A DNA stretch of 64,000 nucleotides from Qipengyuania marisflavi (GCF_005884405.1 NZ_VCAO01000002.1:186001-250000), one strand, 5' to 3'. Counted from the stretch's first letter, positions 28,138 through 37,989 are shown. The notes: a model not told the origin generated them from the sequence alone. Numbers and translations: made by a program.

Positions 28138-29601
28138 ATGGATCCCACTGTATTTGCCCTCATCGCCATTGTCCTCGGCCTCGCCATCGGGGCTGCGCTC
28201 GGCTGGTTCTTCGGCTCGCGCCCCGTTGCCGACTGGAAGGCGCGACACGACGAACGCGATGCCGAGGCGCGCGGACTGGACGAAAAGTTTCGCAAAGCTA
28301 TCGTTGACCTCGAAAACGCGACTGTGCGCGCCGGTCGGGCCGATGATCTTGAGCAGAGGCTCGAGCTCTTGCGGGCCGAACATGGCGAGGCCAGTGTAAA
28401 GTTGGCACAATTGCGCAGTGAAATGACGGAACGGGAAAAGGCGCAGAACGCGCGCATCGCAGACCGCGAACTGCAGTTCGAACGTGAGTTGAAACGGCTG
28501 GTCGATGCAGAGGAAAAGCTGCAGGCCAAGTTCGGCGAGATCGGGGAAAGGATGCTTGAAGGCGCACGCACCCGCTTTCTGGAAGGGGCGGGCACCCATC
28601 TGAGCGCGCTGGGCAAGGAAAGCCTCGATCAATTGGAAAAGAAGGTCGGCCCGGTGGGCGAAACGCTGGAACGTTATCGCAAGCGGGTGGAGGAACTCGA
28701 AAAGAATCGCGTGACCGATTTCGAACAGCTCAAAGGCGTGATCGGTGAAGTGCGAGCCGGTCAGGAGCGAGTGATGGAAGGCGCACACCGCCTCACCACC
28801 ACGCTGCGCGGCGCCACCAAGGCGCGGGGCGACTGGGGCGAATTACAACTGGAAAACCTGCTTGAGAGCTGCGGCCTATACGACAAGGCCGACTTCGATT
28901 TTCAAGCGAGCGTGCGGGGCGAAACGGGCAATATCCTGCGCCCCGACGCAGTGATCAACATCCCCGGTGGACGGCGGCTGGTTGTGGACGTGAAGAACGT
29001 ATTTAACACCTATGCCCGGGCCAATGAAGCGGACAGCGAGGACGAGCGCCAGACGCTGCTCAAGGCCCATGCCCGCGAATTGCGCACGCATATCGAAGAT
29101 CTTTCTTCGAAACGATATCAGGATCATGTTGCCGGATCGGCGGATTTCGTAGTGATGTTCGTACCCGGTGAACACGTCCTTTATGCGGCCATCACGCAAG
29201 ACAATGGCCTGCTGGAATTTGCGCTGCAACGGCGGATCGTTCTGTCCAGTCCGCTGAACTTCATGTCGATCGCACTCACCGTCAGCACGGTCTGGCGACA
29301 GGCAGGTGAACAAGCCGACGCGCGAGAGATCGCGCAGCTCGGTAAGGAACTTTACGACCGACTTGGCGTGGTGGCGGGGCATCTTGCTTTGATGCGCAAG
29401 AATCTGGCTTCTACCAATCAGCATTTTGACAAGTTGGTGGGCAGCTTCGACACCAATCTGCGCCGTACTGGGGAACGCTTCGAGACGCTCAGTATCGACA
29501 CCTCGGCGCAGGATATCACCGAAGTCCTGCCGCTTAATACGCAGCCAAGACAACTCATGAATTTCGATACAGCTGGTTCGGAAGACGAAGCCTCTGCCTG
29601 A
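28138..29601 (+). CDS. rmuC: DNA recombination protein RmuC
   Basis: Membrane-anchored nuclease-fold protein that limits DNA inversions and rearrangements in Escherichia coli. 487 residues: an N-terminal transmembrane helix (about 5-25), a long coiled coil (about 45-215), then the RmuC domain with RGDWGELQLENLLE and the PD-(D/E)xK-like RRLVVDVKNVFN segment, and YAAITQDNGLLEFA. Its DNA-repair connection fits the candidate SOS box just upstream. It is probably monocistronic. Confidence 0.93.
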   Translation: MDPTVFALIAIVLGLAIGAALGWFFGSRPVADWKARHDERDAEARGLDEKFRKAIVDLENATVRAGRADDLEQRLELLRAEHGEASVKLAQLRSEMTEREKAQNARIADRELQFERELKRLVDAEEKLQAKFGEIGERMLEGARTRFLEGAGTHLSALGKESLDQLEKKVGPVGETLERYRKRVEELEKNRVTDFEQLKGVIGEVRAGQERVMEGAHRLTTTLRGATKARGDWGELQLENLLESCGLYDKADFDFQASVRGETGNILRPDAVINIPGGRRLVVDVKNVFNTYARANEADSEDERQTLLKAHARELRTHIEDLSSKRYQDHVAGSADFVVMFVPGEHVLYAAITQDNGLLEFALQRRIVLSSPLNFMSIALTVSTVWRQAGEQADAREIAQLGKELYDRLGVVAGHLALMRKNLASTNQHFDKLVGSFDTNLRRTGERFETLSIDTSAQDITEVLPLNTQPRQLMNFDTAGSEDEASA

Positions 29602-29769
29602 TGGCAGAGGGAAAAGGTGATAACCGCCGAAACCGCGCCATTTAGTGGGTGCGTGTGTCTGGCAATTTCGATTTGACTCGTTCGTATATGGGTGTGCAGG
29701 AGATTGCTCGCATTGCCTGCCCACCCAGCACACTTTCCTACACGCGGCAATTCTGCTCCATGCTGGCCG

Positions 29770-30234
29770 GTGCCCAAATCTCCCGCTCACCGCTGCCGCT
29801 GTCGGCCGACGTTTTTTCATCCCGTCCCGCTGCGCGGGCGCGCGGACGGGTGGAGCGAACTTCGGCAATGCGGATTTCTTGCGCAGCTCTATTTCACCGG
29901 CTCGGTCACGGCGGCGGCGCGCAGCGTGCAAATGTCACGCGAAAGCGCGTACCGCCTGCGCTCCCGATGCGGAGCGGAAGGGTTTGCGGCGGCATGGGAC
30001 CGGGTGCTGACGCCGCCCGGATCGGGACGGATCAGGGCCCCCAGACCCGATTTTCGGAAGGTCACGAACGAAGCGCTGCTGCGGCGTCTTGAAACCGGGC
30101 TGGTCCAGCCGGTCATCTATCAGGGGAAGATGACGAATATGCGCCGAAAAGCCGACAATTTCGCGCTTTTCCGGCTATTGCGGCGCGGCGCGGTGATCGC
30201 TCGACTGGCGGGGCCAGAAGGCTGGGACCAGTGA
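29770..30234 (+). CDS. Small HTH protein of unknown function
   Basis: About 154 residues from GTG 29770; the frame stays open to GTG 29692, and the start is uncertain with no ATG. A helix-turn-helix-like core is visible: RADGWSELRQCGFLAQLYFTG, SVTAAARSVQMSRESAYRLRSR, then GAEGFAAAWDRVLT. The C-terminus has YQGKMTNMRRKADNFALFRLLRR. I have the impression that such proteins recur in sphingomonads and resemble phage terminase small-subunit helices, but I know no function. The stretch 29602-29769 before it holds no other gene. Confidence 0.6.
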   Translation: MPKSPAHRCRCRPTFFHPVPLRGRADGWSELRQCGFLAQLYFTGSVTAAARSVQMSRESAYRLRSRCGAEGFAAAWDRVLTPPGSGRIRAPRPDFRKVTNEALLRRLETGLVQPVIYQGKMTNMRRKADNFALFRLLRRGAVIARLAGPEGWDQ

Positions 30235-30278
30235 GAAGAAAGTTTTTTAGAACCCCCCGGTCGGTGGTCCACCGCGCC

Positions 30279-31073
30279 CTAAAGGCCCGCCAGCACTTCA
30301 TAGCCCAGCACCGCCGCAGCGACGGCGGCGTTCAGGCTGTCGGCGCGGCCTTTCATGGGCATGGTGACCCGCAGGTCGCAGGCCAGTTCGTAATCCTCGG
30401 GCAGGCCGCGCGATTCGTTGCCGACCATGACGAAGCACGGCGCGGTGTAGGGGGCGCTGCGATAGGGTTGGGCGTCGCGCAGGCTGGCGGCGACCAGCTG
30501 GCCTGCGCCGCTGCGCAGCCAGGGGTGGAATTCGTCCCAGCTGGCCTGGGCGATGGTCTGGGTGAACACTGCGCCCATGCTGGCGCGCACTGCCTCCACG
30601 CTGAAGGGATCGGCGCAATCGTCGATCAGGATCAGCCCGCCCGCACCGATGGCGTCACCCGTGCGCAGCATGGTGCCCAGATTGCCGGGATCGCGCACCG
30701 CCTGCCCGACCAGCCAGATATCGGCGGCGCTGCGGTCCAGACTGGCCAGCGATGTGTCGAATTCAGCGAACACGCCTGCCACCGCCTGCGGGTTGTCCTT
30801 GCCGGTGATCTTGGAGAGGATGTCGGGCGCGGTCTCGATAATCTCGCCGCCCGCAGCGGCAACCTCGGCTTCCAGCTCGGCCAGCAGCGGATGCGGATCG
30901 CGGGTGGTGGCCAGCACCAGCACCTCTGGGATGTGGCCGCACTCGCGGGCATCGGTCAGCAGCCGCAGCCCTTCGGCGAGGAATTTGCCCTCGCGCTTGC
31001 GGTGCTTCTTGTCGCGCAGCTGGCGCAGCGCCTTGACTGTGGGGTTGGAGAAACCGGTAATCTGGCGGCGCAT
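30279..31073 (-). CDS. SpoU/TrmH-family RNA 2'-O-methyltransferase
   Basis: 264 residues. An N-terminal substrate-binding domain (KHRKREGKFLAEGLRLL) precedes a SPOUT knot methyltransferase: motif 1 DPGNLGTMLRTGDAIGAGGLIL, motif 2 FVMVGNESRGLPEDY, motif 3 MPMKGRADSLNAAVAAAVLGYE. It methylates rRNA or tRNA ribose; the exact target is not deducible. ATG 31073 begins the conserved part. It is 22 bp after HPr and likely the last gene of the pts/chv transcript. Confidence 0.9.
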   Translation of the reverse strand: MRRQITGFSNPTVKALRQLRDKKHRKREGKFLAEGLRLLTDARECGHIPEVLVLATTRDPHPLLAELEAEVAAAGGEIIETAPDILSKITGKDNPQAVAGVFAEFDTSLASLDRSAADIWLVGQAVRDPGNLGTMLRTGDAIGAGGLILIDDCADPFSVEAVRASMGAVFTQTIAQASWDEFHPWLRSGAGQLVAASLRDAQPYRSAPYTAPCFVMVGNESRGLPEDYELACDLRVTMPMKGRADSLNAAVAAAVLGYEVLAGL

Positions 31074-31095
31074 CTCTATCGCTCCGGCTGCGCGG

Positions 31096-31374
31096 TCATG
31101 GTTCGCCGAACCCGTCCTCGACCATGGCGGACAAATCCGCGAGCACGCTGTCGCCATTGGCGCCGGTTACGATGATGTCGATTGTGTCGCCCTTCGCCGC
31201 GCCCAGCATCATCAGCCCGAGGATCGAACCGCCGCCCGCCTCATTCGCACCTTTGGCCACGCGGACCTCGGTGCCCTCTGGCAATTCGGATACGGCATTG
31301 ACGAATTTGGCGCTGGCACGGGCGTGCAGCCCGCGTTGGTTGACCACGGTGAGCGTGCGGCGATGTTCGCTCAA
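31096..31374 (-). CDS. ptsH: Phosphocarrier protein HPr (TTG start)
   Basis: 92-residue phosphocarrier of the phosphotransferase system. The phosphorylated histidine is H17 in RGLHARAS; the regulatory serine for HprK is S50 in GGGSILGLMMLG. The start is TTG, forming a TTGA overlap with the EIIA stop; no later Met precedes the conserved region. With no sugar permease nearby, this is the regulatory PTS of alphaproteobacteria. The HPr Ser phosphorylation cascade is encoded in the same cluster. Confidence 0.94.
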   Translation of the reverse strand: MSEHRRTLTVVNQRGLHARASAKFVNAVSELPEGTEVRVAKGANEAGGGSILGLMMLGAAKGDTIDIIVTGANGDSVLADLSAMVEDGFGEP

Positions 31375-31799
31375 GACGCTTTCTTCCGTGCCGAATCCAG
31401 ATCCTGCCCGAGAAATTCCGAAGCGACGGTGATATAATTGCGCCCGGCGGTCTGCGCGGCGTGCACGGCATCGACGACGCTCATCGTCTTGCGCGTGCCC
31501 GCCAGCCGGATCAGCATCGGCAAATTGATCCCGGCGATCACTTCGATCCGCCCGGTGTCGAGCAGCGAAATCGCCAGATTGGACGGGGTGCCGCCGAACA
31601 GATCGGTCAGGATGATCGCGCCGTCACCGGTATCGACCGCAGCGATGGCATCGGCAATTTCCTGTCGCCGCTGCTCCATATCGTCATTGGGACCGATGCA
31701 GATGGTGGCGATTCCATCCTGCTTGCCGACCACATGTTCCATCGCATCGATGAAGTGTTCGGCCAGCTTGCCGTGGGTGACAAGGATCATGCCTATCAT
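31371..31799 (-). CDS. PTS mannose-family EIIA protein
   Basis: 142-residue EIIA of the EIIA-Man fold, phosphorylated by HPr at H9 (LVTHGKLA). The signature LTDLFGGTPSNLA follows at about 82-95. No EIIB, EIIC or EIID is present, so it probably acts in regulation rather than sugar uptake; such genes are called ptsM or manX in rhizobial clusters. It lies 69 bp after rapZ and overlaps HPr. Confidence 0.92.
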   Translation of the reverse strand: MIGMILVTHGKLAEHFIDAMEHVVGKQDGIATICIGPNDDMEQRRQEIADAIAAVDTGDGAIILTDLFGGTPSNLAISLLDTGRIEVIAGINLPMLIRLAGTRKTMSVVDAVHAAQTAGRNYITVASEFLGQDLDSARKKAS

Positions 31800-31868
31800 G
31801 AAGGGGTTCCGATTGCGGCCATCGAAGGATTGTTTGCCTGGCTTTCGACCATTGTTGCGCTCCGGGAA

Positions 31869-32783
31869 TCAGCGGCGTTCGAGCGGGTCGGCGGGGCGGG
31901 TTCCCAGATTGCGGTGAATAACAGTGGGCGAAAAACCAGCCTCGCGCAAGACCTGCGCTGCACGCTCGGCCGAGTAGACCGAGCGGTGCCTGCCGCCGGT
32001 GCAGCCAAAGGCGATGTTCAGATAGCTGCGCCCCTGCGCGGCGTAATGCGGAATTAGCGTGCGGATCAGATCGGCGATGCGGTCGAATGACGGGGCAAAA
32101 GCGGGGTCGCGCCGGATGTGTGCGCCCACCGCATCATCCAGCCCGGTCTGCTCGCGCAGCTCCGCAATCCAGTGCGGATTGTCGAGAAACCGCATATCGA
32201 ACAGCAGATCGGCCAGCGGCGGCATCCCGCGCGAAAAGCCGAAGCTGGAGACGGTGACGGTCATCTCGCGCGCGGCGGTATCGGCGAATTGTTCGCGCAC
32301 AACCTGTTGCAGCTGGTTGCTGGCGAAATCGCTGCTGTCGATAACATTGTCGGCCCAGCTGCGCAGCGGGTCGAGCAATTCGCGTTCGGCCTTGATGCCC
32401 TCCAGAACGGGGCGTTCCCGCGCCATCGGATGCGGCCTGCGGGTTTCGTTATAGCGCCGCTCGATCTCGCCGCTGGCGCAGTCGAGAAACAGCGTCTCCA
32501 GCTCGACATCGCTCTGCGCGGCCAGCTGGCTGCACAGAGTGATGATCTCGTCCGGGACAAAGCCGCGGGTGCGCGAATCGAAGCCGATGGCGAGCGGGGC
32601 GGGTTGCACCGCCTTGCCGCCGACCATCCCGCCCAGCAGGCGCACCGGGAAATTGTCGATGGTCTCCCACCCCAGATCCTCCAGCACCTGCAGCGTAGTG
32701 GTCTTGCCCGCGCCGGACAGGCCGGTGACGAGCAGGATACGCTGGCGGGCAGACGGGTTCTCGGAAGGCGCATCGCTGGTCAT
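31869..32783 (-). CDS. rapZ: RNase adapter protein RapZ
   Basis: P-loop protein of 304 residues. Walker A is GLSGAGKT (21-28), with TIDNFPVRLL and FDSRTRGF after it; the C-terminal domain has IAFGCTGGRHRS. In enterobacteria it guides RNase E to GlmZ sRNA and senses glucosamine-6-phosphate; whether that holds in alphaproteobacteria is uncertain. Its ATG overlaps the hprK stop (ATGA), part of the conserved hprK-rapZ-EIIA-HPr order. Confidence 0.94.
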   Translation of the reverse strand: MTSDAPSENPSARQRILLVTGLSGAGKTTTLQVLEDLGWETIDNFPVRLLGGMVGGKAVQPAPLAIGFDSRTRGFVPDEIITLCSQLAAQSDVELETLFLDCASGEIERRYNETRRPHPMARERPVLEGIKAERELLDPLRSWADNVIDSSDFASNQLQQVVREQFADTAAREMTVTVSSFGFSRGMPPLADLLFDMRFLDNPHWIAELREQTGLDDAVGAHIRRDPAFAPSFDRIADLIRTLIPHYAAQGRSYLNIAFGCTGGRHRSVYSAERAAQVLREAGFSPTVIHRNLGTRPADPLERR

Positions 32784-33241
32784 ACGGCGCCTTCCTGCGC
32801 GCTTTTCACCGCCACGGGGAGGGGGAGGCCATGAATTTGCAGCGCGTGTTCGGCGCGCAGCGCCTGCGCCGCATCGCCGGGGGCGAACGGCAGTGCAGGA
32901 ATTGCAACGCCGCAGATCTCCCGCGCCGCCAATTCCAGCGGGAAACGCGGCGCTGCCGGATCGAGCGTCAGGACCAGCGCAATTGGCGCTTCGGTGGTTG
33001 GCATTCTGGCGATCCCAACATTGCGAATTTCGATCAGTCCGGCGGTGTTGGGCGGGGGGGTGGCCCAGACTGCGCCGCCGCGCAGCGCTGTGCTCACCGC
33101 ATCGTCACCGATCAAAACCGCGCCGCGATCAATCAGCGCCAGAGCCAGCGCCGATTTCCCGCTGCCCGGCGCTCCTTCAATTAGCAAAGCGCGGCCTGAG
33201 ATGGCGACGCCGGTGACATTGGCCAGCACGGCTGCGTTCAC
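32780..33241 (-). CDS. hprK: HPr kinase/phosphorylase, short alphaproteobacterial form
   Basis: 153 residues, only the C-terminal kinase domain of Firmicute HprK (about 310 aa). The Walker A loop is GAPGSGKS (23-30), with LIGDDAV after it. It phosphorylates HPr on serine and also removes the phosphate. GTG 33241 gives a GTGA overlap with the chvG stop and begins right before the conserved region. Coupling to the ChvG/ChvI pair links envelope/acid sensing to PTS status. Confidence 0.9.
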   Translation of the reverse strand: MNAAVLANVTGVAISGRALLIEGAPGSGKSALALALIDRGAVLIGDDAVSTALRGGAVWATPPPNTAGLIEIRNVGIARMPTTEAPIALVLTLDPAAPRFPLELAAREICGVAIPALPFAPGDAAQALRAEHALQIHGLPLPVAVKSAQEGAV

Positions 33242-34815
33242 AGCGGAGCCTTGGGCATGACGGGCAGGTCCAGCTGAAGACACGCGCCCGCCGCGCCATC
33301 GCTGCGGGTGGTGGCGAACAGGCGGCCGTCATGCGCCTCGGCAATGGTACGCGCGATGGCGAGACCAAGACCTGAGTGATTGCCGAAATCCTCACCCGTC
33401 GGACGGTCGGAGTGGAAGCGGCTAAACACTTTCTCGCGCTTGTCTTCGGGGATGCCCGGACCCTCGTCGCAGACGGTCAGCGTCAGCGAGCTCTCGCCAG
33501 TGGCCAGAGTGACATCAATGGTCCCGTCAGGCGGCGAGAAGGATACCGCATTGTCGAGCAGGTTTTCGATCACACGCTCCAGCCGCAAAGCGACCCCCAG
33601 AACCCGCTCCGGCTGTCCTTGTGCTGAGACAACAATCTGGCGGCCCTCGTTCTCGCCCCGCTCGTCACGGCTGGTCACGATATTGCGCACCAGTGCGGCA
33701 ATATCGACCGGTTCGAATTCGGTTCGCGACAGTTCGGCATCGATGCGGCTGGCTTCGGAAATCTCGGAAACCAGCCGGTCGATCCGGCGGACGTCATGGG
33801 TGGCGATGGCGAGCAATTGGGCGCGCAGTTCGGGGTCTTCGACCTTGGCCAGCGATTCGGTTGCGCTGCGCAGGCTGGCGAGCGGGTTCTTGATCTCGTG
33901 CGCGACATCGGCAGCGAAGCTTTCGACCGCGTCAATGCGGTGCCTCAGCGCGCCGGTCATGTCCGAGAATGCGCGCGCCAGCATCCCGATCTCATCTCGC
34001 CGGTCGGGCAGGCGGGGCACCTCCACCTGACGGTCACGCCCCTGGCGCACGCGCACTGCCGCCTGCACCAGCTGGCGCAGTGGCTGCACAATAGTGCGCG
34101 CCAGAAACAGCGAGAGCAGCGTGGAGACGAGCAGCGCGAGCAGCGCCACCACAGCCACCGTGGTCCGCGCATCGCGCACGCTTTGGGTGATATCGACCGG
34201 GTTGCGGGTCAGTAGCAGGGTCTCGCCATCCAGCCCCACGGGAGCAGCGGCGTTGATGACATGCGTACCATCGGGCGCATCGCGCAGCACGATCTGCGTC
34301 AGGCTTTCCTCTCTCGCCCGCCCAAGCTCGGGCCATTGGTCAATATTGTCGGGTTGCGGTTCGCGGTAGTCGGGCAGCAGCGGCGCCCCAACGATGCGAT
34401 CGAACCAGCGGTCGAGTGTCAGCGAAAACGAATCGCTGGCGGCAGCATCCGATCCAGCGAGTGTGTAGCTGGGCGGGGCCAGCGCGAAACTGTCTGCCGT
34501 CTTAACGCCATCGGCGGCGTAAATCCTCAGCCGCAGCCGCTGTTCCTTACCGATCTGGATCAGCAGCGCATCCTGCCGTTGCGGCGTCGCCCCGGCCAGC
34601 GCCTCCGCCGTGATCTGCGCCTCGACCAGCGCCAGCTTGAAACGTTCATCGAGCAGTTGCTTGCGATAACTGTCGAGATAGATGACCCCGCCACCCAGCA
34701 GCACCAGCGGCAGCACATTGACGAACAATATGCGGCTGGTGAGCGAGAGCCGCCGCGACCAGCGCAGCTTGTCGAGGCGAGGGTCACCTCTGAGGACGCT
34801 GCCGCGTTCGGACAT
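33238..34815 (-). CDS. chvG: Sensor histidine kinase ChvG
   Basis: 525-residue inner-membrane kinase. Transmembrane helices at about 27-46 and around TVAVVALLALLVSTLLSLFLA bracket a periplasmic sensor domain. HAMP follows, then HisKA with phospho-accepting His in FAADVAHEIKNPLASL and an ATPase domain (N box ENLLDNAVSFS, G1 DEGPGIPED, G2 SGLGLAI). It phosphorylates ChvI. Family members respond to acid and envelope stress; RTs of the signal here are unknown. ATG 34815 is 7 bp from the chvI stop. Confidence 0.93.
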   Translation of the reverse strand: MSERGSVLRGDPRLDKLRWSRRLSLTSRILFVNVLPLVLLGGGVIYLDSYRKQLLDERFKLALVEAQITAEALAGATPQRQDALLIQIGKEQRLRLRIYAADGVKTADSFALAPPSYTLAGSDAAASDSFSLTLDRWFDRIVGAPLLPDYREPQPDNIDQWPELGRAREESLTQIVLRDAPDGTHVINAAAPVGLDGETLLLTRNPVDITQSVRDARTTVAVVALLALLVSTLLSLFLARTIVQPLRQLVQAAVRVRQGRDRQVEVPRLPDRRDEIGMLARAFSDMTGALRHRIDAVESFAADVAHEIKNPLASLRSATESLAKVEDPELRAQLLAIATHDVRRIDRLVSEISEASRIDAELSRTEFEPVDIAALVRNIVTSRDERGENEGRQIVVSAQGQPERVLGVALRLERVIENLLDNAVSFSPPDGTIDVTLATGESSLTLTVCDEGPGIPEDKREKVFSRFHSDRPTGEDFGNHSGLGLAIARTIAEAHDGRLFATTRSDGAAGACLQLDLPVMPKAPL

Positions 34816-34822
34816 CGGCCCG

Positions 34823-35575
34823 TCAGCCGTCGGTAAAGCTGTAACCGGCGCCATAAAGCGTTTCGATGGCGCCGAATTGAGGGTCCACACTGCGGAACTT
34901 GCGCCGCATCCGTTTGACGTGGCTGTCGACAGTGCGGTCATCGACAAAGACATCGTCGGGATAGGCCGCATCCATCAACTGGTTGCGGCTCTTGATCACG
35001 CCGGGCCGGGCAGCCAGCGCCTCCAGCAACAGGAATTCGGTAACGGTCAGCGACACCGGAATATCGGCCCATGTCACCTGATGCCGCGACGGGTCCATCC
35101 GCAGCCGTCCGCGTTCGATCACCTCGCCCACCGGATCATCCACGATTTCGTCGGCGGGGAAGGGACGCAGGGCATCGCTGCGGCGCAGGATGGCGCGGAT
35201 ACGGGCGAGCAACAGGCGCAGGCTGAACGGTTTGGCGATGTAATCGTCCGCGCCCATTTCAAAACCGGCCTGTTCGTCTTCCTCGTGATCCTTGCTGGTC
35301 AGGAAGATTACCGGCAGCGGTGAATGCTCGCGCAGACGGCGCAGCAATTCCATCCCGTCCATCTTGGGCATCTTGATATCGAAAATGGCCAGGTCAGGCG
35401 GGTTTTGCAACAAGGCGGCCAGCGCCGTCTCTCCATCGGAATAGACGCGCGTGGAATAGCCTTCCGCCTGCAAAGCTATGGAAACGGTGGTCAGGATGTT
35501 GCGGTCATCATCGACCAGCGCGATGACCATACGGTCGGCGTCGAGAGTCTCCGCCTGCGGGTGTTCGCTTTCCAT
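34823..35575 (-). CDS. chvI: Response regulator ChvI
   Basis: 250-residue OmpR-type regulator. The receiver has the acidic pocket D22-D24, phospho-acceptor D66 in FDIKMP, the LTSK switch and K115. The C-terminal winged helix has [11 protein letters not shown] and the recognition region [17 protein letters not shown]. It is the first gene of the chvI-chvG-hprK-rapZ-EIIA-HPr cluster. The 183-bp gap to pckA should hold both promoters. Confidence 0.95.
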   Translation of the reverse strand: MESEHPQAETLDADRMVIALVDDDRNILTTVSIALQAEGYSTRVYSDGETALAALLQNPPDLAIFDIKMPKMDGMELLRRLREHSPLPVIFLTSKDHEEDEQAGFEMGADDYIAKPFSLRLLLARIRAILRRSDALRPFPADEIVDDPVGEVIERGRLRMDPSRHQVTWADIPVSLTVTEFLLLEALAARPGVIKSRNQLMDAAYPDDVFVDDRTVDSHVKRMRRKFRSVDPQFGAIETLYGAGYSFTDG

Positions 35576-35758
35576 GGATACTGCCTATCGCGTTTGCCGG
35601 GCCAAAACAACGCGCTGACTGTCCTGCAGGTGGATAATGGCCCTGGCGGCGGTTTGACGCGGCTTGCAGGCACGACTATGCGCAGCAGTGAAGTCCGGTG
35701 CATTCGTATGCGCCGACGCGATTCCATCAAAAATGCCTTCGCGCGCTGGAGATTTTCC

Positions 35759-37357
35759 GTGACCGTTCCCCTTTCCCATTCGCTGACCGACCAGGGCATC
35801 GATACCGATGCCACCATCCATTCCAATCTGTCGTCGCGTGAATTGACCGACGCAGCGCTGGCCAATGACGAGGGCAAGCTTGCCAAGGGTGGCCCGCTGG
35901 TCGTCGAAACCGGCAAGCACACCGGACGCAGCGCGAAGGACAAATTCATCGTCCGCGATGCCGAAACCGAAAACTCGGTGTGGTGGGATAACAACGCGTC
36001 GATGACGCCTGACCATTTCGCGGCGCTGGAAGAAGACTTCATGGCGGCGCTGGCCGAGAAGTCGAAGCTGTATGTCGCCGATCTGTTTGGCGGATCGCAG
36101 CCGGAATACCGGGTTAATGTCCGCGTTATCAACGAACTGGCATGGCACAATCAGTTCATCCGCACGCTGCTGGTCCGCCCGACCGAGGAAGAGCTGGCCG
36201 ACTTCACGCCTGAATACACCATCGTCGACCTGCCCAGCTTTCAGGCTGATCCAGCCCGGCATGGCACGCGCGGAGAGACTGTGATCGCAGTCAATCTGTC
36301 GAAGAAACTGATCCTGATCGGCGGCACCAAATATGCAGGCGAAATGAAAAAAAGCGTGTTCGGCATCCTCAATTACCTGCTTCCGCCGCAGGGTGTGATG
36401 CCGATGCATTGTAGTGCGAACATCAGCCCCGCTGGTGAAACCGCCGTGTTCTTCGGCCTGTCGGGAACGGGCAAGACCACGCTGTCCGCCGATGCCAGCC
36501 GCACGTTGATCGGAGATGACGAACATGGCTGGTCCGACACGGCGGTGTTCAATTTTGAAGGCGGCTGTTACGCCAAGATGATCCGGCTCTCGCCCGAGGC
36601 AGAGCCCGAAATTTTCGCCACCACCAAGATGTCCGGCACGGTGCTGGAAAACGTGGTGATGGACGAAGACGGCGTCATTGATCTGGACGATAACAGCCTG
36701 GCTGAGAACACGCGCGGGGCCTATCCGCTCAGCTCGATCCCGAACACTTCTGACGAGAATATGGGGCCGGTCCCTTCCAATGTGATCATGCTGACCGCCG
36801 ATGCGTTTGGCGTGCTGCCTCCGATTGCGCGGCTGACGCCCGATCAGGCGATGTATCACTTCCTGTCCGGCTACACCGCCAAGGTTGCGGGTACGGAAAT
36901 CGGCGTGACCGAACCGCAGGCCACTTTCAGCACCTGTTTCGGTGCGCCCTTCATGCCGCGCCATCCCAGCGTTTACGGCAATTTGCTGAAAGAGCGGATC
37001 GCCAAGGGCCAAGTGTCATGCTGGCTGGTCAACACTGGCTGGACCGGCGGCAAATATGGCGTGGGCCAGCGGATGCCGATCAAGGCAACCCGCGCGCTGC
37101 TCAACGCTGCGCTCGACGGCAGCCTGAACGATGCGGAATTCCGCAAGGACCCCAATTTTGGCTTTGAAGTCCCCGTGGCGGTTCAGGGCGTCGACAGCGC
37201 GATTCTAGATCCGCGCACTACGTGGAGTGATGCGGACGAATATGACCGCACGGCGCAAAAGCTGGTGAATCTGTTCATCGACAATTTCGCGCCCTTTGCC
37301 GAGCACGTCGATCAGGGTGTGCGCGATGCCGCACCCACGGCATCGGTCGCTGCCTGA
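35759..37357 (+). CDS. pckA: Phosphoenolpyruvate carboxykinase (ATP) (GTG start)
   Basis: First gluconeogenic enzyme, oxaloacetate to phosphoenolpyruvate. 532 residues. The ATP-binding P-loop is [13 protein letters not shown], followed by LIGDDEHGW, and the substrate-binding [11 protein letters not shown] lies upstream. GTG 35759 is preferred: GGAGA lies six bases upstream and the protein length then fits the family; ATG 35708 would add a basic unconserved leader. Its position divergent from chvI is conserved in many alphaproteobacteria. A strong hairpin terminator follows. Confidence 0.95.
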   Translation: MTVPLSHSLTDQGIDTDATIHSNLSSRELTDAALANDEGKLAKGGPLVVETGKHTGRSAKDKFIVRDAETENSVWWDNNASMTPDHFAALEEDFMAALAEKSKLYVADLFGGSQPEYRVNVRVINELAWHNQFIRTLLVRPTEEELADFTPEYTIVDLPSFQADPARHGTRGETVIAVNLSKKLILIGGTKYAGEMKKSVFGILNYLLPPQGVMPMHCSANISPAGETAVFFGLSGTGKTTLSADASRTLIGDDEHGWSDTAVFNFEGGCYAKMIRLSPEAEPEIFATTKMSGTVLENVVMDEDGVIDLDDNSLAENTRGAYPLSSIPNTSDENMGPVPSNVIMLTADAFGVLPPIARLTPDQAMYHFLSGYTAKVAGTEIGVTEPQATFSTCFGAPFMPRHPSVYGNLLKERIAKGQVSCWLVNTGWTGGKYGVGQRMPIKATRALLNAALDGSLNDAEFRKDPNFGFEVPVAVQGVDSAILDPRTTWSDADEYDRTAQKLVNLFIDNFAPFAEHVDQGVRDAAPTASVAA

Positions 37358-37387
37358 CACCAGCCGGTCTTGAAGTTGGAGAGGAGA

Positions 37388-37424
37388 GCCCCCGGCCGGG
37401 AAACCGGACCGGGGGCCTTTCGTT
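37388..37424 (+). terminator. Rho-independent terminator after pckA
   Basis: The stem GCCCCCGGCCGG pairs with CCGGaCCGGGGGC around a short GAAA-like loop and runs into CTTTCGTT. It lies 30 bp after the pckA stop. Confidence 0.75.
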
Positions 37425-37476
37425 GGTAGTCTGAGACGGCCGCGATTTTCCGCGGCTGCCAATCGGAGAATTGACG

Positions 37477-37989
37477 ATGAACCTGGCCCAGACCCTTCAG
37501 CAAGACGGCGTTTTCGACAGCATGGCGCGTGAACTCAATATTGACCCGCAGACGGCACAGTCCGCAGCCGGGGCCTTGCTCCCCGCGATTGTGGCAGGGC
37601 TGGGGCGCAGCCATGTCGGCGCAGGCGGATCACGCACTGCGGCGGGCGGCGGACTGGGCGATTTGCTCGGCGGTGTGCTGGGCGGCGGTGCAGGCGGCGG
37701 CGGAATGGGCGGCGGCTTGCTCGAACAGGTATTGGGCGGCAGCCCGACGCCGAAGCAGCCCGGCAATGACATCCTCGGCCAGATTTTCGGCAGCAAAGAT
37801 GTGAGCCGCGGCGTGGCTGAGGAAGTGTCCGGTTCGACCGGCATCCCTGCAACATTGCTCAAACAAATGCTCCCGATGCTCGCGATGGCGGTGGTCGGTC
37901 ACATGATGAAGGGCAAGGGCGGCGCGATGGGCGGTGCGCTTGGCGGCATCCTTGGTCAGGTCGTCACCGGCATGATGCGCGGGCGGTAA
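37477..37989 (+). CDS. DUF937 (YidB-like) protein
   Basis: 170 residues, cytosolic, glycine-rich centre (about 50-90) between an N-terminal helical region (DGVFDSMARELNIDPQTAQSAAGALLPAIVAG) and a C-terminal helical region (PATLLKQMLPMLAMAVVGHMMKG). This is the DUF937/YidB layout; function is unknown. ATG 37477 has GGAG at eight bases; TTG 37471 is possible. It is a single gene after the pckA terminator. Confidence 0.8.
   Translation: MNLAQTLQQDGVFDSMARELNIDPQTAQSAAGALLPAIVAGLGRSHVGAGGSRTAAGGGLGDLLGGVLGGGAGGGGMGGGLLEQVLGGSPTPKQPGNDILGQIFGSKDVSRGVAEEVSGSTGIPATLLKQMLPMLAMAVVGHMMKGKGGAMGGALGGILGQVVTGMMRGR

Noticed and set aside
29602-29769. Longer N-terminus of the small HTH protein
   Set aside because: Upstream residues are Pro/Arg/Cys-rich without pattern, and no ribosome binding site supports GTG 29692.
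36400-36560. Second P-loop ATPase system near pckA
   Set aside because: The GLSGTGKTT loop is the standard PckA kinase loop.
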